Part shown: piece after piece, positions 51,828 through 60,679 of the stretch | How the letters are laid out: every line of letters begins with the position of its first letter | Position numbering within the stretch: position 1 is the first letter of the stretch | Source: Deinococcus cellulosilyticus NBRC 106333 = KACC 11606 | Lineage (GTDB): Bacteria; Deinococcota; Deinococci; Deinococcales; Deinococcaceae | Assembly (NCBI RefSeq): GCF_007990775.1 | Contig: NZ_BJXB01000024.1 | Span: 1 to 64,000, forward strand | DNA length: 64,000 nt | Direction: 5' to 3' | Translations under genes and position numbers: made by a program | The notes under the pieces: model-generated | What the model was told of the DNA's origin: nothing | Database searches by the model: none | Seen by the model: the letters and a program-made list of their open reading frames with translations, nothing else

Positions 51828-53504
51828 TCAGGCATAATACCGGGTTTTGCGGGGTGAAGTTCCCTGTTTTCTGAGGCTACCCTTTTTGACCAGATGCCTG
51901 AGCAGGCGAGAGGTTTGCTGGACATCCAGTCCCAGCATCTCCCGGAGTTCTGCATTGGCTGTTCCAGCAGGCTGGGACGCCTGTTGCACGACCAACAGTT
52001 CAAGTTCTGGATTGTTGATGTAGCCCCGCACCACAGAGACTGTAGATGGCTTTGGAGGTCTGGAAGAGGAAGCCCCCTGCTGTTGGGGTGGATCTGCTGG
52101 CCTTGAGCCACCCAGGAGGCTTCTGGAGGCTCTGGCGAGCTCATACAGACTCGCTTTGCCTCTTCCTGTGCGAACGATCAGGTCTTTTTCCTCCATCAGA
52201 TGCAGGAGGCGCACGATGCGGTCTTCGGGGAGCTGCAGCGCAAGGGCCAGATCTGTGCGGTTTCCCTCACCCATGCGGTTCAGGTAGCTCAACACGATCA
52301 GCATGTCCAGGCTGAAAGTCTGCATCTCTTCCTGTTTTCGGGCCACAAATTTCACAAACTCGGCATCAAACCCAGGATTGTGGATGCTCAGGGTCACCGC
52401 ATCTTTATAACTTGTGAATTCAGGGGGTTCTTTGCCATGCCTGAGCAACAACTGGTACATCTTGTCCACCCCCACCCCGGCACGCTCAACATAACCCAGT
52501 TTGGCAAGGGCCTCTGCAAGGATGGGATTTCGACGCTTTGGCTGGTGGCGCAGGATGTTCTCAGCAGTGATGCCTCCAGGCAGTCCGCCGGGATTGGAGA
52601 TTTCCAGACGGTCTGGGTAGTGGTGGATGTGCACGGTGTCCCTGAGCTGGTAATCCCGGTGCATCAGGGCATTGAGGATCGCCTCGCGGTACACCACTTC
52701 GTCAAAGTCCCACACCTCAATGCGGAAAAGCCCCACCTGCAGAGGAGAAAAGCTGTTACGCAGCTGGATGAGGTCCCTCAGGCGCTCCACCATTGCAGGG
52801 AGGGGTTGCAGCAGGTCTTCACGGAAGGAAAACTCGACATCCCCTCTGGCATGGTGGTAATAACTGATTTCTGCCTGGGGAATGTGCCTTCTCAGGGCCT
52901 GGGGGGTTCCGGCCATCAGGATGCCTGCCAGGTTGGGTTTGAGGGTGCCCTCCACGTCCACCAGCAGGTTCAATTCCCGCAGGAAATCCATGTCTGCAAG
53001 CTGACCCAGACCAGAAGCGCGTCCCTGCAGACCCCGCCTCAGGCGGCCCACTTCCAGAGGATCGATGTCAGAGAGGCTGCTCATGGGTGGAACCGTGGCT
53101 GTGAAATCAGGTTGCGCCTGAGGGCTGCGGTCCCACAGGCCCTCAATGGGGGAGAGCTTCAGGCCATCCCAGGCCAGCACCTCTCCATCTCTGGAGGCCA
53201 GCAGGTAAGGGGCCTGAGGAACATAAACCACCATCACCGAGGCCCCAAAAGCCTGCTGGTGGTGAGCATTGACGCTGAGTTTCCCACTGGACAGTTCAAA
53301 AATCGCATGGGTGATCTGCAGGGGGTGGATGTCGGAGGCGTCCTCCAGTTGGCCTCCTGCTGCCCCCACAATCAGCAGGCCCCCCCGGGCATTGGCCAGA
53401 CCAATGGCGTAACGGGCCAGGGTCTCGGGACCCACCTGTGTGCTGAGCAGGATGCGTTCGGGGGTGGCTCCCTCACGGATCAGTCTCTCCAGATTGTCGA
53501 TCAA
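51828..53504 (-). CDS. AlbA_2/Schlafen-type ATP-binding transcriptional regulator
   Basis: A 558-aa protein with an N-terminal AlbA_2 (divergent AAA-4/Schlafen-like) DNA-binding domain (LANARGGLLIVGAAGG), a central HATPase_c_4 RecG-like module (NALMHRDYQLRDTVHIH, then LEISNPGGLPGGITAENIL and ERAGVGVDKMY), and two C-terminal winged-helix segments (NRTDLALALQLPEDRIVRLL and MLGLDVQQTSRLLRHLVKKG). A TTG at 53504 with AGGTGA upstream is the start; no ATG is nearer. The protein probably senses a nucleotide and binds DNA. It is cotranscribed with the lysozyme-like gene. The targets are unknown. Confidence 0.8.
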   Translation of the reverse strand: MIDNLERLIREGATPERILLSTQVGPETLARYAIGLANARGGLLIVGAAGGQLEDASDIHPLQITHAIFELSSGKLSVNAHHQQAFGASVMVVYVPQAPYLLASRDGEVLAWDGLKLSPIEGLWDRSPQAQPDFTATVPPMSSLSDIDPLEVGRLRRGLQGRASGLGQLADMDFLRELNLLVDVEGTLKPNLAGILMAGTPQALRRHIPQAEISYYHHARGDVEFSFREDLLQPLPAMVERLRDLIQLRNSFSPLQVGLFRIEVWDFDEVVYREAILNALMHRDYQLRDTVHIHHYPDRLEISNPGGLPGGITAENILRHQPKRRNPILAEALAKLGYVERAGVGVDKMYQLLLRHGKEPPEFTSYKDAVTLSIHNPGFDAEFVKFVARKQEEMQTFSLDMLIVLSYLNRMGEGNRTDLALALQLPEDRIVRLLHLMEEKDLIVRTGRGKASLYELARASRSLLGGSRPADPPQQQGASSSRPPKPSTVSVVRGYINNPELELLVVQQASQPAGTANAELREMLGLDVQQTSRLLRHLVKKGSLRKQGTSPRKTRYYA

Positions 53505-53615
53505 CGTTTATCACCTGTGTGCGGCATGGGCGTCTCTTCTCACCTGCTGGTGTGATGGGGTGAGAAGCAAGAAGGAAAACAGAAGGGCCATTTGAGAGGT
53601 CCCCACATGGGCAGA

Positions 53616-53638
53616 CCGATAAGGGCTCAGTTTATCGG
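53616..53638. promoter_or_regulatory. Operator-like inverted repeat before the AlbA_2 regulator
   Basis: CCGATAA and TTATCGG form perfect 7-bp arms separated by 9 nt, 112 nt upstream of the regulator start; a good candidate for autoregulation, by inference only. Confidence 0.45.
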
Positions 53639-53720
53639 GATTTTCAGCGATCCACAAGAGACCTTTGCAAGCAGGTGGGGTGAGAGCAAAGGCGCTGTTG
53701 GGTCGGTGTCACTCCAGAAA

Positions 53721-53880
53721 GCGGTCAGCCATCAGCTGTGAGCTCAAAAGCATCAGGATGCTTTGACCTCAGCCAGACACAATAAAGTCTTGCCCCCAGC
53801 ACAGTTCAGCCCTTTCTGTGCCCTGCTGCGAAAGCATCAAAAAATCTTTTGCTGATGGCTGAACACTGACGGCTGGTCGC
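53721..53880. repeat. Inverted-repeat-bounded unit with GCTGATGGCTGA motifs (copy 2)
   Basis: The left end GCGGTCAGCCATCAGC (53721 on) and the right end (53851-53880, reverse complement GCGACCAGCCGTCAG) are imperfect inverted repeats; the right end contains GCTGATGGCTGA as in copy 1 at 11879-12095. About 160 nt long, non-coding, placed between a regulator and the DUF3293 stop. Confidence 0.5.
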
Positions 53881-53881
53881 T

Positions 53882-54301
53882 CTACACCAGGTGCTGTGTC
53901 CACCACATCCGCACTGCGATCACAGGATCAACCCAGACCAGAGCCACCCTGGAACCCACCCCAAAAAGCACTGCATTCTGTTGAAAATCCCTGCCCAGTT
54001 GAACTGCCTCGGCCAGAGAAATGCCCCGGATGAAACAACCTGGCTCCTCCCATTCACCTTCGCCAGCCACATAGTGGTCCACCGGATGCCCGAGTTGCCG
54101 CACGGCGACTTCCAGGGCTGCGTGCCGCTCCTGGTTTTCTTCTGGGGTCAGCTGTCTGCTTTCGGGGTTGAAGGCGGTCACCATCGCCCAGCGTTCAGGA
54201 AAAACCACAGACAACTCTGAGCGTGATTCACCCAGATGCAACCGTGTGCTGTTGTAGGTGTAGGGACTATTCAGATACGCCTGAATCAGTGTTTTCTCCA
54301 T
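53882..54301 (-). CDS. DUF3293 domain protein
   Basis: A 139-aa cytoplasmic protein of the DUF3293 family, recognised by MVTAFNPESRQLTPEENQ, the segment WEEPGCFIRGISLAEAVQLG and the C-terminal QNAVLFGVGSRVALVWV. Function of the family is unknown. ATG 54301 is chosen because GAGGAGG lies just upstream; the gene starts inside truD (35-nt overlap) and is surely cotranscribed with it. A repeat unit lies immediately after its stop codon. Confidence 0.8.
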   Translation of the reverse strand: MEKTLIQAYLNSPYTYNSTRLHLGESRSELSVVFPERWAMVTAFNPESRQLTPEENQERHAALEVAVRQLGHPVDHYVAGEGEWEEPGCFIRGISLAEAVQLGRDFQQNAVLFGVGSRVALVWVDPVIAVRMWWTQHLV

Positions 54302-55331
54302 CTTCCTCCTCACTGGTGTCCACGCTGACCTTCATGACCTCGCGCAGCACACTGGTGGCAAAAGCCCCCTTGGGCAGGAAGAACCTCAGCCAGTATCCAT
54401 CTTCGGTGGGTTCGAAGGAGATGTCTGTAAACAGTCTTGTGATCCGGCGGTCTCCGAGTCTGGAGCGGAAGTCGTCCATGCTGAGTTCAAGTTCGGCAAG
54501 CACTTCCTGTTCCAGCAACCCAGCATCCAGCGTCAGAGGTTTGATTTTGCGGCCCAGCAGGGTTCCGGTGGCAGAGACTTCCCCACGTTTTGCTCTGGGG
54601 GCCTCGTCCACGGTTTCCACCAGGAAAACCCCGCCTGTGTCGTGCTTCTTGGCCATGTCGCCCAGAATCAGGCTGTCGTAGATCCCACGTTCAATGCGTC
54701 TGGACAGAAAGCCGTTGAACACCAAAGATTGCAGGCTGCTGATCAGGAAGCGCCGCACTGGAGTGCTGGCTTTGCCTTTGAAATTTCTGCGGGCAATGTC
54801 ACGGCCCATCTCGGCATTTTTGCCCTGCAGGCCAAATCGTTGAGGTCCAAAGTAATTGGGAATCCCGATGGGTTTCAGGGCCTCCAGGATCGCAGGGACT
54901 TTGCTGGCATCTGCGTCCCGCACCCGCACAGAAAACTGGTTCCCCTTCAGGTGCCCGATGCCCAGTTTGTTGTTGTGGCGTGTGGTTTCCAGAATGCGCA
55001 CTCCGGGCAGGTCCAGGGTTGCAAGCTGGCTTTCGTACCGGGCGGGCAGGCTGATCCACTGGGTGGTGATGGCATGCCGGTCCTTGAGCCCAGCGACCCC
55101 CACCTTGTCAAAGCGCACCCCGAGGGCCTCGCCCAGCATTTTGACCACATGATTGCTGTTCTGGCCGATCTTTTCGATGTGGAGGTACACGAACTCACCC
55201 TCTCCAGAGAAGGGATAGGCGGGAACCTCATCCACCTGAAAGTCAGCGATTTCTGCACGGATGCGCCCTCCGGTGCCGGGCAGGTCGGTGGTGACGTAAG
55301 CGAGATCATCCCAATTGAAAAGTAGGCTCAT
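54267..55331 (-). CDS. truD: tRNA pseudouridine synthase D
   Basis: A 354-aa TruD enzyme that changes U13 of certain tRNAs to pseudouridine. Core motifs: the N-terminal FQVDEVPAYPFSGEGEFVYL, the GVAGLKDRHAITTQW segment with the catalytic Asp of KDR, the NYFGPQRFG motif, and LISSLQSLVFNGFLSRR. The insertion with SATGTLLGRK (TRUD domain) is present. ATG 55331 precedes the family start MSLLFNWDD closely. It is divergent from the GH65 operon. Confidence 0.93.
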   Translation of the reverse strand: MSLLFNWDDLAYVTTDLPGTGGRIRAEIADFQVDEVPAYPFSGEGEFVYLHIEKIGQNSNHVVKMLGEALGVRFDKVGVAGLKDRHAITTQWISLPARYESQLATLDLPGVRILETTRHNNKLGIGHLKGNQFSVRVRDADASKVPAILEALKPIGIPNYFGPQRFGLQGKNAEMGRDIARRNFKGKASTPVRRFLISSLQSLVFNGFLSRRIERGIYDSLILGDMAKKHDTGGVFLVETVDEAPRAKRGEVSATGTLLGRKIKPLTLDAGLLEQEVLAELELSMDDFRSRLGDRRITRLFTDISFEPTEDGYWLRFFLPKGAFATSVLREVMKVSVDTSEEEDGENTDSGVSE

Positions 55332-55654
55332 TGCGCTCTACACGTTAAAGGATTGATGATGGGAATGCCAGCAACAACTTGCAATTTCCAGGGTCTGGGG
55401 GGTGGTCTTCAGCGAGAGAAATCATACGAAAGCCCATGCTGTTCCAGCCTAAGCTGATTTCCAGGGTTCAGACGGTCCAGGGTGGCGCATTTCTGATGGG
55501 ATCAGTCCAGGTGATTCGTCTAGACATCTGCTGGGTTTTACGCAACATTCTGGTCCCCGTTCACACAGACATACCCGGTTTAAAAAGCTCCATATAATGG
55601 CACCAGGATGTACTCGAGGCAGGATCATGCCTGCTCGAAACAGGGAGGAGAACC
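55332..55654. other. Intergenic region between truD and the GH65 operon
   Basis: 323 nt without a gene. It contains the -10 box TATAAT (55594-55599) of the GH65 operon without a good -35, which suggests activation by a regulator, and the ribosome site GGGAGGAGA before ATG 55655. No clear operator palindrome. Confidence 0.5.
55594..55599 (+). promoter_or_regulatory. -10 box of the GH65-pgmB operon
   Basis: A perfect TATAAT lies 55 nt before the GH65 start, but the -35 region (CATACC at 17 nt) is poor. Confidence 0.6.
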
Positions 55655-58003
55655 ATGCACAATTCAACCCCACACACCTTTCCGCTGGAGGCCTGGAGGA
55701 TCACCGAACAGCAGTTCGATCCTGCACAGAACCAGCTTGCTGAAACGCTCTTTGCCCTGGGCAATGGATACATCGGACAGCGGGCCACTTTCGAAGAAGG
55801 TTACTTCGGGCCTGCAGGAACCTCCAGGGATGGCACCTTTTTAAACGGCTTTTTTGATGTGGAGCCCATCCATTACCCGGAAACCGCTTACGGACTGGCA
55901 AAGCGCAACCAGTTCATGCTCAACGTGCCCAATGCCAAAAGGGTGCAGATCTGGATTGAGGACGAACCCTTTGACCTCCTGAAAGGTGAAGTGCACAGCT
56001 ATGAACGTGCACTGGACTTCCGGGAAGGGGTCTTGCGCCGCACTGTTGACTGGACCTCACCAAAAGGGCACAGGGTCAAAGTGACTTTCAGGCGGCTGGT
56101 GTCCTTTGAGCAGAAAAACCTCTTCGCACTGGATCTGGAACTCACGGCTGTCAATTTCTCGGGCCAGGTCCTGCTGAAATCCAGCGTGGACGGTGAAGTG
56201 CGCCACATGGAGGCCGGAGATGACCCCCGCGTGGGCTCCCACGTAAGCGCCCCCTCCCTGATCCTGCAGGAAGTGGTGCAGGTCGGAGATCTCTCTGCAC
56301 TGGTCCACCGCACCCGCAACAGTGGATTTCTGCTGGTCAGTGCCATCGACCATGACCTGACGGCCCAGAAGCACTCCAGCACCCTGCAGCGCGAAAACGA
56401 GCGCTCCGAACACCTCTTCAACATTTCTGTGTCAGAAGGGGAGACCGTGCGCCTGCAGAAATTTGGAGCCTACTTCACCTCCAGAGATTTCCCGGAATCC
56501 GAACTGCTGGGCCTGGCCCGTGAGACCCTCGCCAGCGCAAAGCAGGCGGGTTTTGACGCCCTGGAGTCTGCCCAGCAAGCCTACCTGCAAGCCTTCTGGA
56601 ACGAAGCCGATGTGGAAATCCAGGGGGATGACGCCCTCCAGCAGGGCATTCACTTCAACCAGTACCACCTGCTGCAGAGTGTGGGCAGAGATGGCAAAAC
56701 CAACATTGCCGCCAAAGGGGTCACTGGAGAAGGCTACGAAGGGCATTATTTCTGGGACACCGAAATCTACATTTTCCCCGTGATGCTTTACACCAAACCC
56801 GACATTGCCCGCAAACTGCTGGAGTACCGCTACCGTGGCCTGGATGCTGCCCGAGAGCGTGCCCGCCAGATGTCCCATGTCAGAGGGGCCCTCTACCCCT
56901 GGCGCACCATTGCAGGGGAGGAATGCTCGGCCTACTTTCCTGCCGGAACTGCCCAGTACCACATCAACGCAGACGTGGCCTATTCGGTGAAACTGTACAC
57001 CGAAGTGACCGGGGATGATTCCTTCCTGCTGGAAGGGGGTGCAGAAGTGGTGATGGAAACCGCCCGTCTGTGGATGGGCATCGGGAGTTACATCGACCAC
57101 AAGGGAGGCCAGTTCTGCATCAATGAGGTCACCGGACCCGATGAGTACACTGCACTTGTCAACAACAACCACTACACCAACGCCATGGCAAAGATGCACC
57201 TGGCTTTTGCCAGTCAGGTGGCCCGAAAATTGCAGGAAGCTTACCCTGAAGATTACCAGCGCATTGCTCAGGCAGTGCAGCTTGATCCCCAGGAGCCTGA
57301 AGCATGGCAACATGCTGCAGAACACATGTACCTGCCCAAAGATGAAAAGCTGGGCATTCATCCGCAGGATGACACCTTTTTGTCCAAAGCAGTCTGGGAC
57401 TTCGAGAACACCCCGAAAGAAAATTACCCCCTGCTGCTGCACTATCACCCCCTGGTGATCTACCGTTATCAGGTGTGCAAGCAGGCCGATGTGGTCCTGG
57501 CCCTGATGCTGCTCGGAGACCAGTACACCCTGGAAGAGAAGAAAAAGGACTACGACTACTACGAACCCATCACCACCCACGATTCATCCCTCTCAAGCTG
57601 CATCTTCAGCATTGTGGCCAATGAAGTCGGGTACCACCAGAAGGCCTACGACTACTTCATGGATACCGCCCGCATGGACCTCGACAACCAGCACGGCAAC
57701 ACGCAGCACGGGGTGCACACCGCTGCAATGGCTGGTACGTGGATGGGCGTGGTCTACGGGTTTGCAGGAATGCGATCCTATGGTGGCAAAATGCACTTCA
57801 ACCCTTACCTCCCTGAGAAGTGGAGCCATTACCAATTCAAGATTCACGTTCAGGGACAGCTTTTGCAGGTCCATGTCGAGAAGGACCGGGTGGAGTACAC
57901 CCTTCTGAAAGGCACAGAACTCAGCATCCAGCACGCTGGACGGGAAGTGGTTCTCGGGCAGGGTGAGAAGAGCACCATGATTCTGCAAGGAGAAGAAGCA
58001 TGA
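55655..58003 (+). CDS. Glycoside hydrolase family 65 disaccharide phosphorylase
   Basis: A 782-aa cytoplasmic GH65 enzyme that cleaves a disaccharide (maltose, trehalose, kojibiose or nigerose) with phosphate to beta-glucose 1-phosphate and glucose. Domains: N-terminal beta-sandwich (DPAQNQLAETLFALGNGYIG), linker, (alpha/alpha)6 barrel with the GHYFWDTEIYIFPV motif, the catalytic EVTGPDEYTALVNNNHYTN motif at residues 491 on, and a C-terminal beta domain with YGFAGMRSYGGKMHFNPYLP. ATG 55655 follows GGGAGGAGA. A 4-nt overlap links it to pgmB, which consumes beta-G1P; no exporter signal, so it works on imported sugar. The exact disaccharide cannot be told. Confidence 0.94.
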   Translation: MHNSTPHTFPLEAWRITEQQFDPAQNQLAETLFALGNGYIGQRATFEEGYFGPAGTSRDGTFLNGFFDVEPIHYPETAYGLAKRNQFMLNVPNAKRVQIWIEDEPFDLLKGEVHSYERALDFREGVLRRTVDWTSPKGHRVKVTFRRLVSFEQKNLFALDLELTAVNFSGQVLLKSSVDGEVRHMEAGDDPRVGSHVSAPSLILQEVVQVGDLSALVHRTRNSGFLLVSAIDHDLTAQKHSSTLQRENERSEHLFNISVSEGETVRLQKFGAYFTSRDFPESELLGLARETLASAKQAGFDALESAQQAYLQAFWNEADVEIQGDDALQQGIHFNQYHLLQSVGRDGKTNIAAKGVTGEGYEGHYFWDTEIYIFPVMLYTKPDIARKLLEYRYRGLDAARERARQMSHVRGALYPWRTIAGEECSAYFPAGTAQYHINADVAYSVKLYTEVTGDDSFLLEGGAEVVMETARLWMGIGSYIDHKGGQFCINEVTGPDEYTALVNNNHYTNAMAKMHLAFASQVARKLQEAYPEDYQRIAQAVQLDPQEPEAWQHAAEHMYLPKDEKLGIHPQDDTFLSKAVWDFENTPKENYPLLLHYHPLVIYRYQVCKQADVVLALMLLGDQYTLEEKKKDYDYYEPITTHDSSLSSCIFSIVANEVGYHQKAYDYFMDTARMDLDNQHGNTQHGVHTAAMAGTWMGVVYGFAGMRSYGGKMHFNPYLPEKWSHYQFKIHVQGQLLQVHVEKDRVEYTLLKGTELSIQHAGREVVLGQGEKSTMILQGEEA

Positions 58004-58644
58004 CTTACAAAGCAGTGATCTTTGACCTCGATGGCGTCATCACCGACACCGCCCATTACCACTACCTGGCCTGGAAAAAACTGGCAGAACAGGTGGGGGT
58101 GCCTTTCGATGAGGTGTTCAATGAGCGCCTCAAAGGGGTGGACCGCATGGGCTCTCTGAACCTGATTCTGGCCCAGGGGAGTGCCACCTACACAGAAGAA
58201 GAAAAAGTGGCCCTGGCCACCCAGAAAAATGCCCATTATCAGGAGTTGATTTCCACCATGAGCCCGGCAGACCTGCTCCCCGGAGCAGTGGAAGCCCTCG
58301 ACAGCGTGCGTCAGGCAGGCCTGAAGATCGGTCTGGCCTCTGTGAGCCGCAATGCGCTGACCGTGCTCACCAGTCTGGGCATCACCGACAAATTTGATTA
58401 CATCGTGGATGCATCAAAGATCGCCAGAGGCAAACCTGACCCCGAAATCTTCCTGACCGCTGCAGAAAGGCTGGGTGTCAAACCAGAAGAGTGCATCGGG
58501 GTGGAAGACGCTGTGGCCGGAGTGCAGTCCATCAAAGCTGCAGGCATGTACGCAGTGGGCGTGGGAGACCCTGCAGTGCTGTCTCAGGCCGATCAGGTGA
58601 TCGCCAGCCTGACAGCATTTTCCATCGCTGATTTTCTGAATTGA
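58000..58644 (+). CDS. pgmB: Beta-phosphoglucomutase
   Basis: A 214-aa HAD-type mutase that turns beta-D-glucose 1-phosphate into glucose 6-phosphate. The phospho-Asp motif is FDLDGVITDTA (residues ~8-18), the cap contains KGVDRMGSL (specificity loop), the TSLGI/ASVSRNALTVL second motif and KIARGKPDPEIFL with the lysine, and the magnesium acids GVEDAVAGVQSI. It overlaps the GH65 gene by 4 nt (ATGA), as expected for a phosphorylase partner. Confidence 0.94.
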   Translation: MTYKAVIFDLDGVITDTAHYHYLAWKKLAEQVGVPFDEVFNERLKGVDRMGSLNLILAQGSATYTEEEKVALATQKNAHYQELISTMSPADLLPGAVEALDSVRQAGLKIGLASVSRNALTVLTSLGITDKFDYIVDASKIARGKPDPEIFLTAAERLGVKPEECIGVEDAVAGVQSIKAAGMYAVGVGDPAVLSQADQVIASLTAFSIADFLN

Positions 58645-58658
58645 ACTTTTTCCAGCTC

Positions 58659-58686
58659 AACCCCTCTTGCAAACAGGAGGGGTTTT
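58659..58686 (+). terminator. Terminator of GH65-pgmB
   Basis: A perfect 8-bp stem (AACCCCTC / GAGGGGTT) with a 10-nt loop, followed by TTTTGCTTTT, 14 nt after the stop. Confidence 0.85.
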
Positions 58687-58689
58687 GCT

Positions 58690-58972
58690 TTTGGGACAGG
58701 TCCTGAAGGGATTTGTTCTTCGGCTCACTCCGGCATTGTCAGATTCACAAGCAGCCACCTACAGGGAAATCCCCTAGAGGTGCTCACACAATCGCCCCAT
58801 GTGATTTTCAGGCTGCAGAGGTTAATCTGCAAGGGTCTTGCGTTCTTGTGAGCGTGCTGCGTTGCGCTTGCATCTTCAACCCTGTTCTCAAAACTTGTGC
58901 CTTTGGACGGATTTTCATTGAAGGTGACCCTGAGGGGTCATTCAGGCAGTTTTGCACCAGAAGGGGGAACCC
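58690..58972. other. Intergenic region before the cytochrome gene
   Basis: Roughly 280 nt with no gene I can support. The promoter for the downstream gene must be here; no good -35/-10 pair is apparent. The ribosome site AAGGGGG is 5 nt before ATG 58973. Confidence 0.35.
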
Positions 58973-60499
58973 ATGAAAACCTGGATGAGAGCCACCCTGG
59001 CCCTGGCCGGTGGCAGCGTGGCCTTTGTGTTTCTGACATCACTTCAAACAGCGAGGCCCGAAGCTTTGCAGCCCTACCCTCTGCCCTTCACCTCGCAGAT
59101 TCCAGGAGACATCAATGTTAAACAGCTTGATGCCTTCAACCAGAAGCAGCAGTTCGATCAGGCCCAGCGCATGTTTGACATTTTTGCCTGGCAGGCTTTT
59201 GTGGGTCTCAACTGGCCTGCTTTGCCCAATGGTCAACCCGACAGCAGCCTGAAGATCGGTCAGAGCAGCCCCAATGGGGTGGTCTGGGAAAGCTGGAAGC
59301 ACGATTATCAGGTGTTCACTGCAAATGGTCAGCCGCCGCTCCTGAGCGCCATCAAGAATGGCAAGAACTCACATGCGGTGGTCAATACCGGAAACACCCT
59401 TCCAGATGAGATTGAAGAAGCCTTGCAGGCCTTCACAGGACCCCTGGTGGACAAGAACGGCAACTGGGTGACCTACGAGATTCGCATGAGCCCCAGAGAA
59501 GTGGATTATGTGGTGGGCAACAACCTGTACTACGTGCAGGGACAGGTGGAGTTCGTGAACAAGGGCAACACCATCTCCTTCCCTGCAGGGGTCTACAACG
59601 GGGACATCGGGGCCATTGAAGTGAAAGCCGCCTGGAGAATGCTGGACCCCAACACCGATGATCCCTCCCGTTACTTCACCACCACAGGGGACATCTCCAT
59701 CAATGATCCCTCACAGTTCAGCAAGCCCCTGGTGAAAAACAATGTGTTGCTGGGACTGGTGGGTTTCCACATCTCTGCCAAAACCCAGTACGCCAGACAG
59801 TGGATCTGGGCCACCTTTGAGCATGTGGACAATCTGGAGGTGCCCCCCCTGATGTACAAGGGGCAACGCCTGATGCCCTCTTTCTACAATCCGAACAACC
59901 AGATTCTGCCTGTCAATGTGGAGCCTCCACAAAATGCAGTGATTCCCGGTCAACCCATCCCCAGTGGGCAGTACTACAACAGCTGGGACCCCACCCTCAC
60001 CTATCAGCCCACCCAGGCTTTCCGCATGATTCCCATTCCCACCGACAAGCAGCAGCTCAACAGAGAGGTGCAGGCTGCTCTGGCCAAACTTGTCCCTGGC
60101 AACGTTTTTCAGTACTACCAGCTGATTGACACCCAGTGGCCCACCGATCCTGCTGCACCCCCCACACCCACAGTGCCTTTTGATGCCGGAATTTTCCCAA
60201 ACAGCGTCACCAACAAGGCAGGCGGCATGGTGACCCCCACCTACCTGACCAACATCACCATGGAAACCTACTTCCAGGCGGGCAACCAGGCCGCGTGGCA
60301 CCAGATTGAGGGTTTCCCCCAGAGCGAAACCCAGCAGATCTATGGCACCGAAAGCTGCACAGGCTGTCACTCCAGTGCAGGGGTCGCCATTGCTTACGAT
60401 CCCAAACAGGCCCTGAGCAGCACCAACCCCCTGTATGGCGTTCCCCTGACGGGGGATTTCAGCTGGTTGCTGCAACAGAAAGCCCAGATCCGCAAGTAA
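58973..60499 (+). CDS. Exported c-type cytochrome family protein of unknown function
   Basis: A 508-aa exported protein. Residues ~4-24 are hydrophobic (TLALAGGSVAFVFLTSL) and act as a signal or anchor. The region QRMFDIFAWQAFVGLNWPAL and the following SSPNGVVWESWKHDYQVF are conserved in a family of bacterial cytochrome-like proteins. A single covalent heme motif CTGCH lies near the C-terminus (residues 462-466). No enzymatic domain is known to me; a periplasmic electron-transfer or oxidase role is possible. It stands alone between a terminator-ended operon and the GH31 gene. ATG 58973 is chosen over an upstream extension because of AAGGGGG. Confidence 0.78.
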   Translation: MKTWMRATLALAGGSVAFVFLTSLQTARPEALQPYPLPFTSQIPGDINVKQLDAFNQKQQFDQAQRMFDIFAWQAFVGLNWPALPNGQPDSSLKIGQSSPNGVVWESWKHDYQVFTANGQPPLLSAIKNGKNSHAVVNTGNTLPDEIEEALQAFTGPLVDKNGNWVTYEIRMSPREVDYVVGNNLYYVQGQVEFVNKGNTISFPAGVYNGDIGAIEVKAAWRMLDPNTDDPSRYFTTTGDISINDPSQFSKPLVKNNVLLGLVGFHISAKTQYARQWIWATFEHVDNLEVPPLMYKGQRLMPSFYNPNNQILPVNVEPPQNAVIPGQPIPSGQYYNSWDPTLTYQPTQAFRMIPIPTDKQQLNREVQAALAKLVPGNVFQYYQLIDTQWPTDPAAPPTPTVPFDAGIFPNSVTNKAGGMVTPTYLTNITMETYFQAGNQAAWHQIEGFPQSETQQIYGTESCTGCHSSAGVAIAYDPKQALSSTNPLYGVPLTGDFSWLLQQKAQIRK

Positions 60500-60679
60500 T
60501 CTGCCTGATCACAGGTTGAACTTTGATTCCGGGGGATGTGCAAGCATCCATGTCCCCTGGTCAGAAGTCCATTTCAAAACACGCCCATGCTTAAGCCTGC
60601 AAGACAGACCGCAGGCTTGCCTTCCCTCCTGACCCTCACATGTTGAGGTTGGTCAGGACGTCCACCTATGGAGCATCCC
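60500..60679. other. Short gap before the GH31 gene
   Basis: 180 nt between the cytochrome stop and the GH31 start. The part CTTAAGCCTGC...GCAGGCTTG (reading near 60590-60620) gives a weak hairpin that may end the cytochrome mRNA. Confidence 0.4.

Larger units (their letters stand above)
53505..53881. other. Intergenic region with palindrome and MITE-like unit
   Basis: 377 nt with no gene. It carries the inverted repeat CCGATAA-N9-TTATCGG (53616-53638), which may be an operator for the regulator gene, and a second copy of the GCTGATGGCTGA-bounded unit (53721-53880) directly next to the stop of the DUF3293 gene. Confidence 0.5.
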
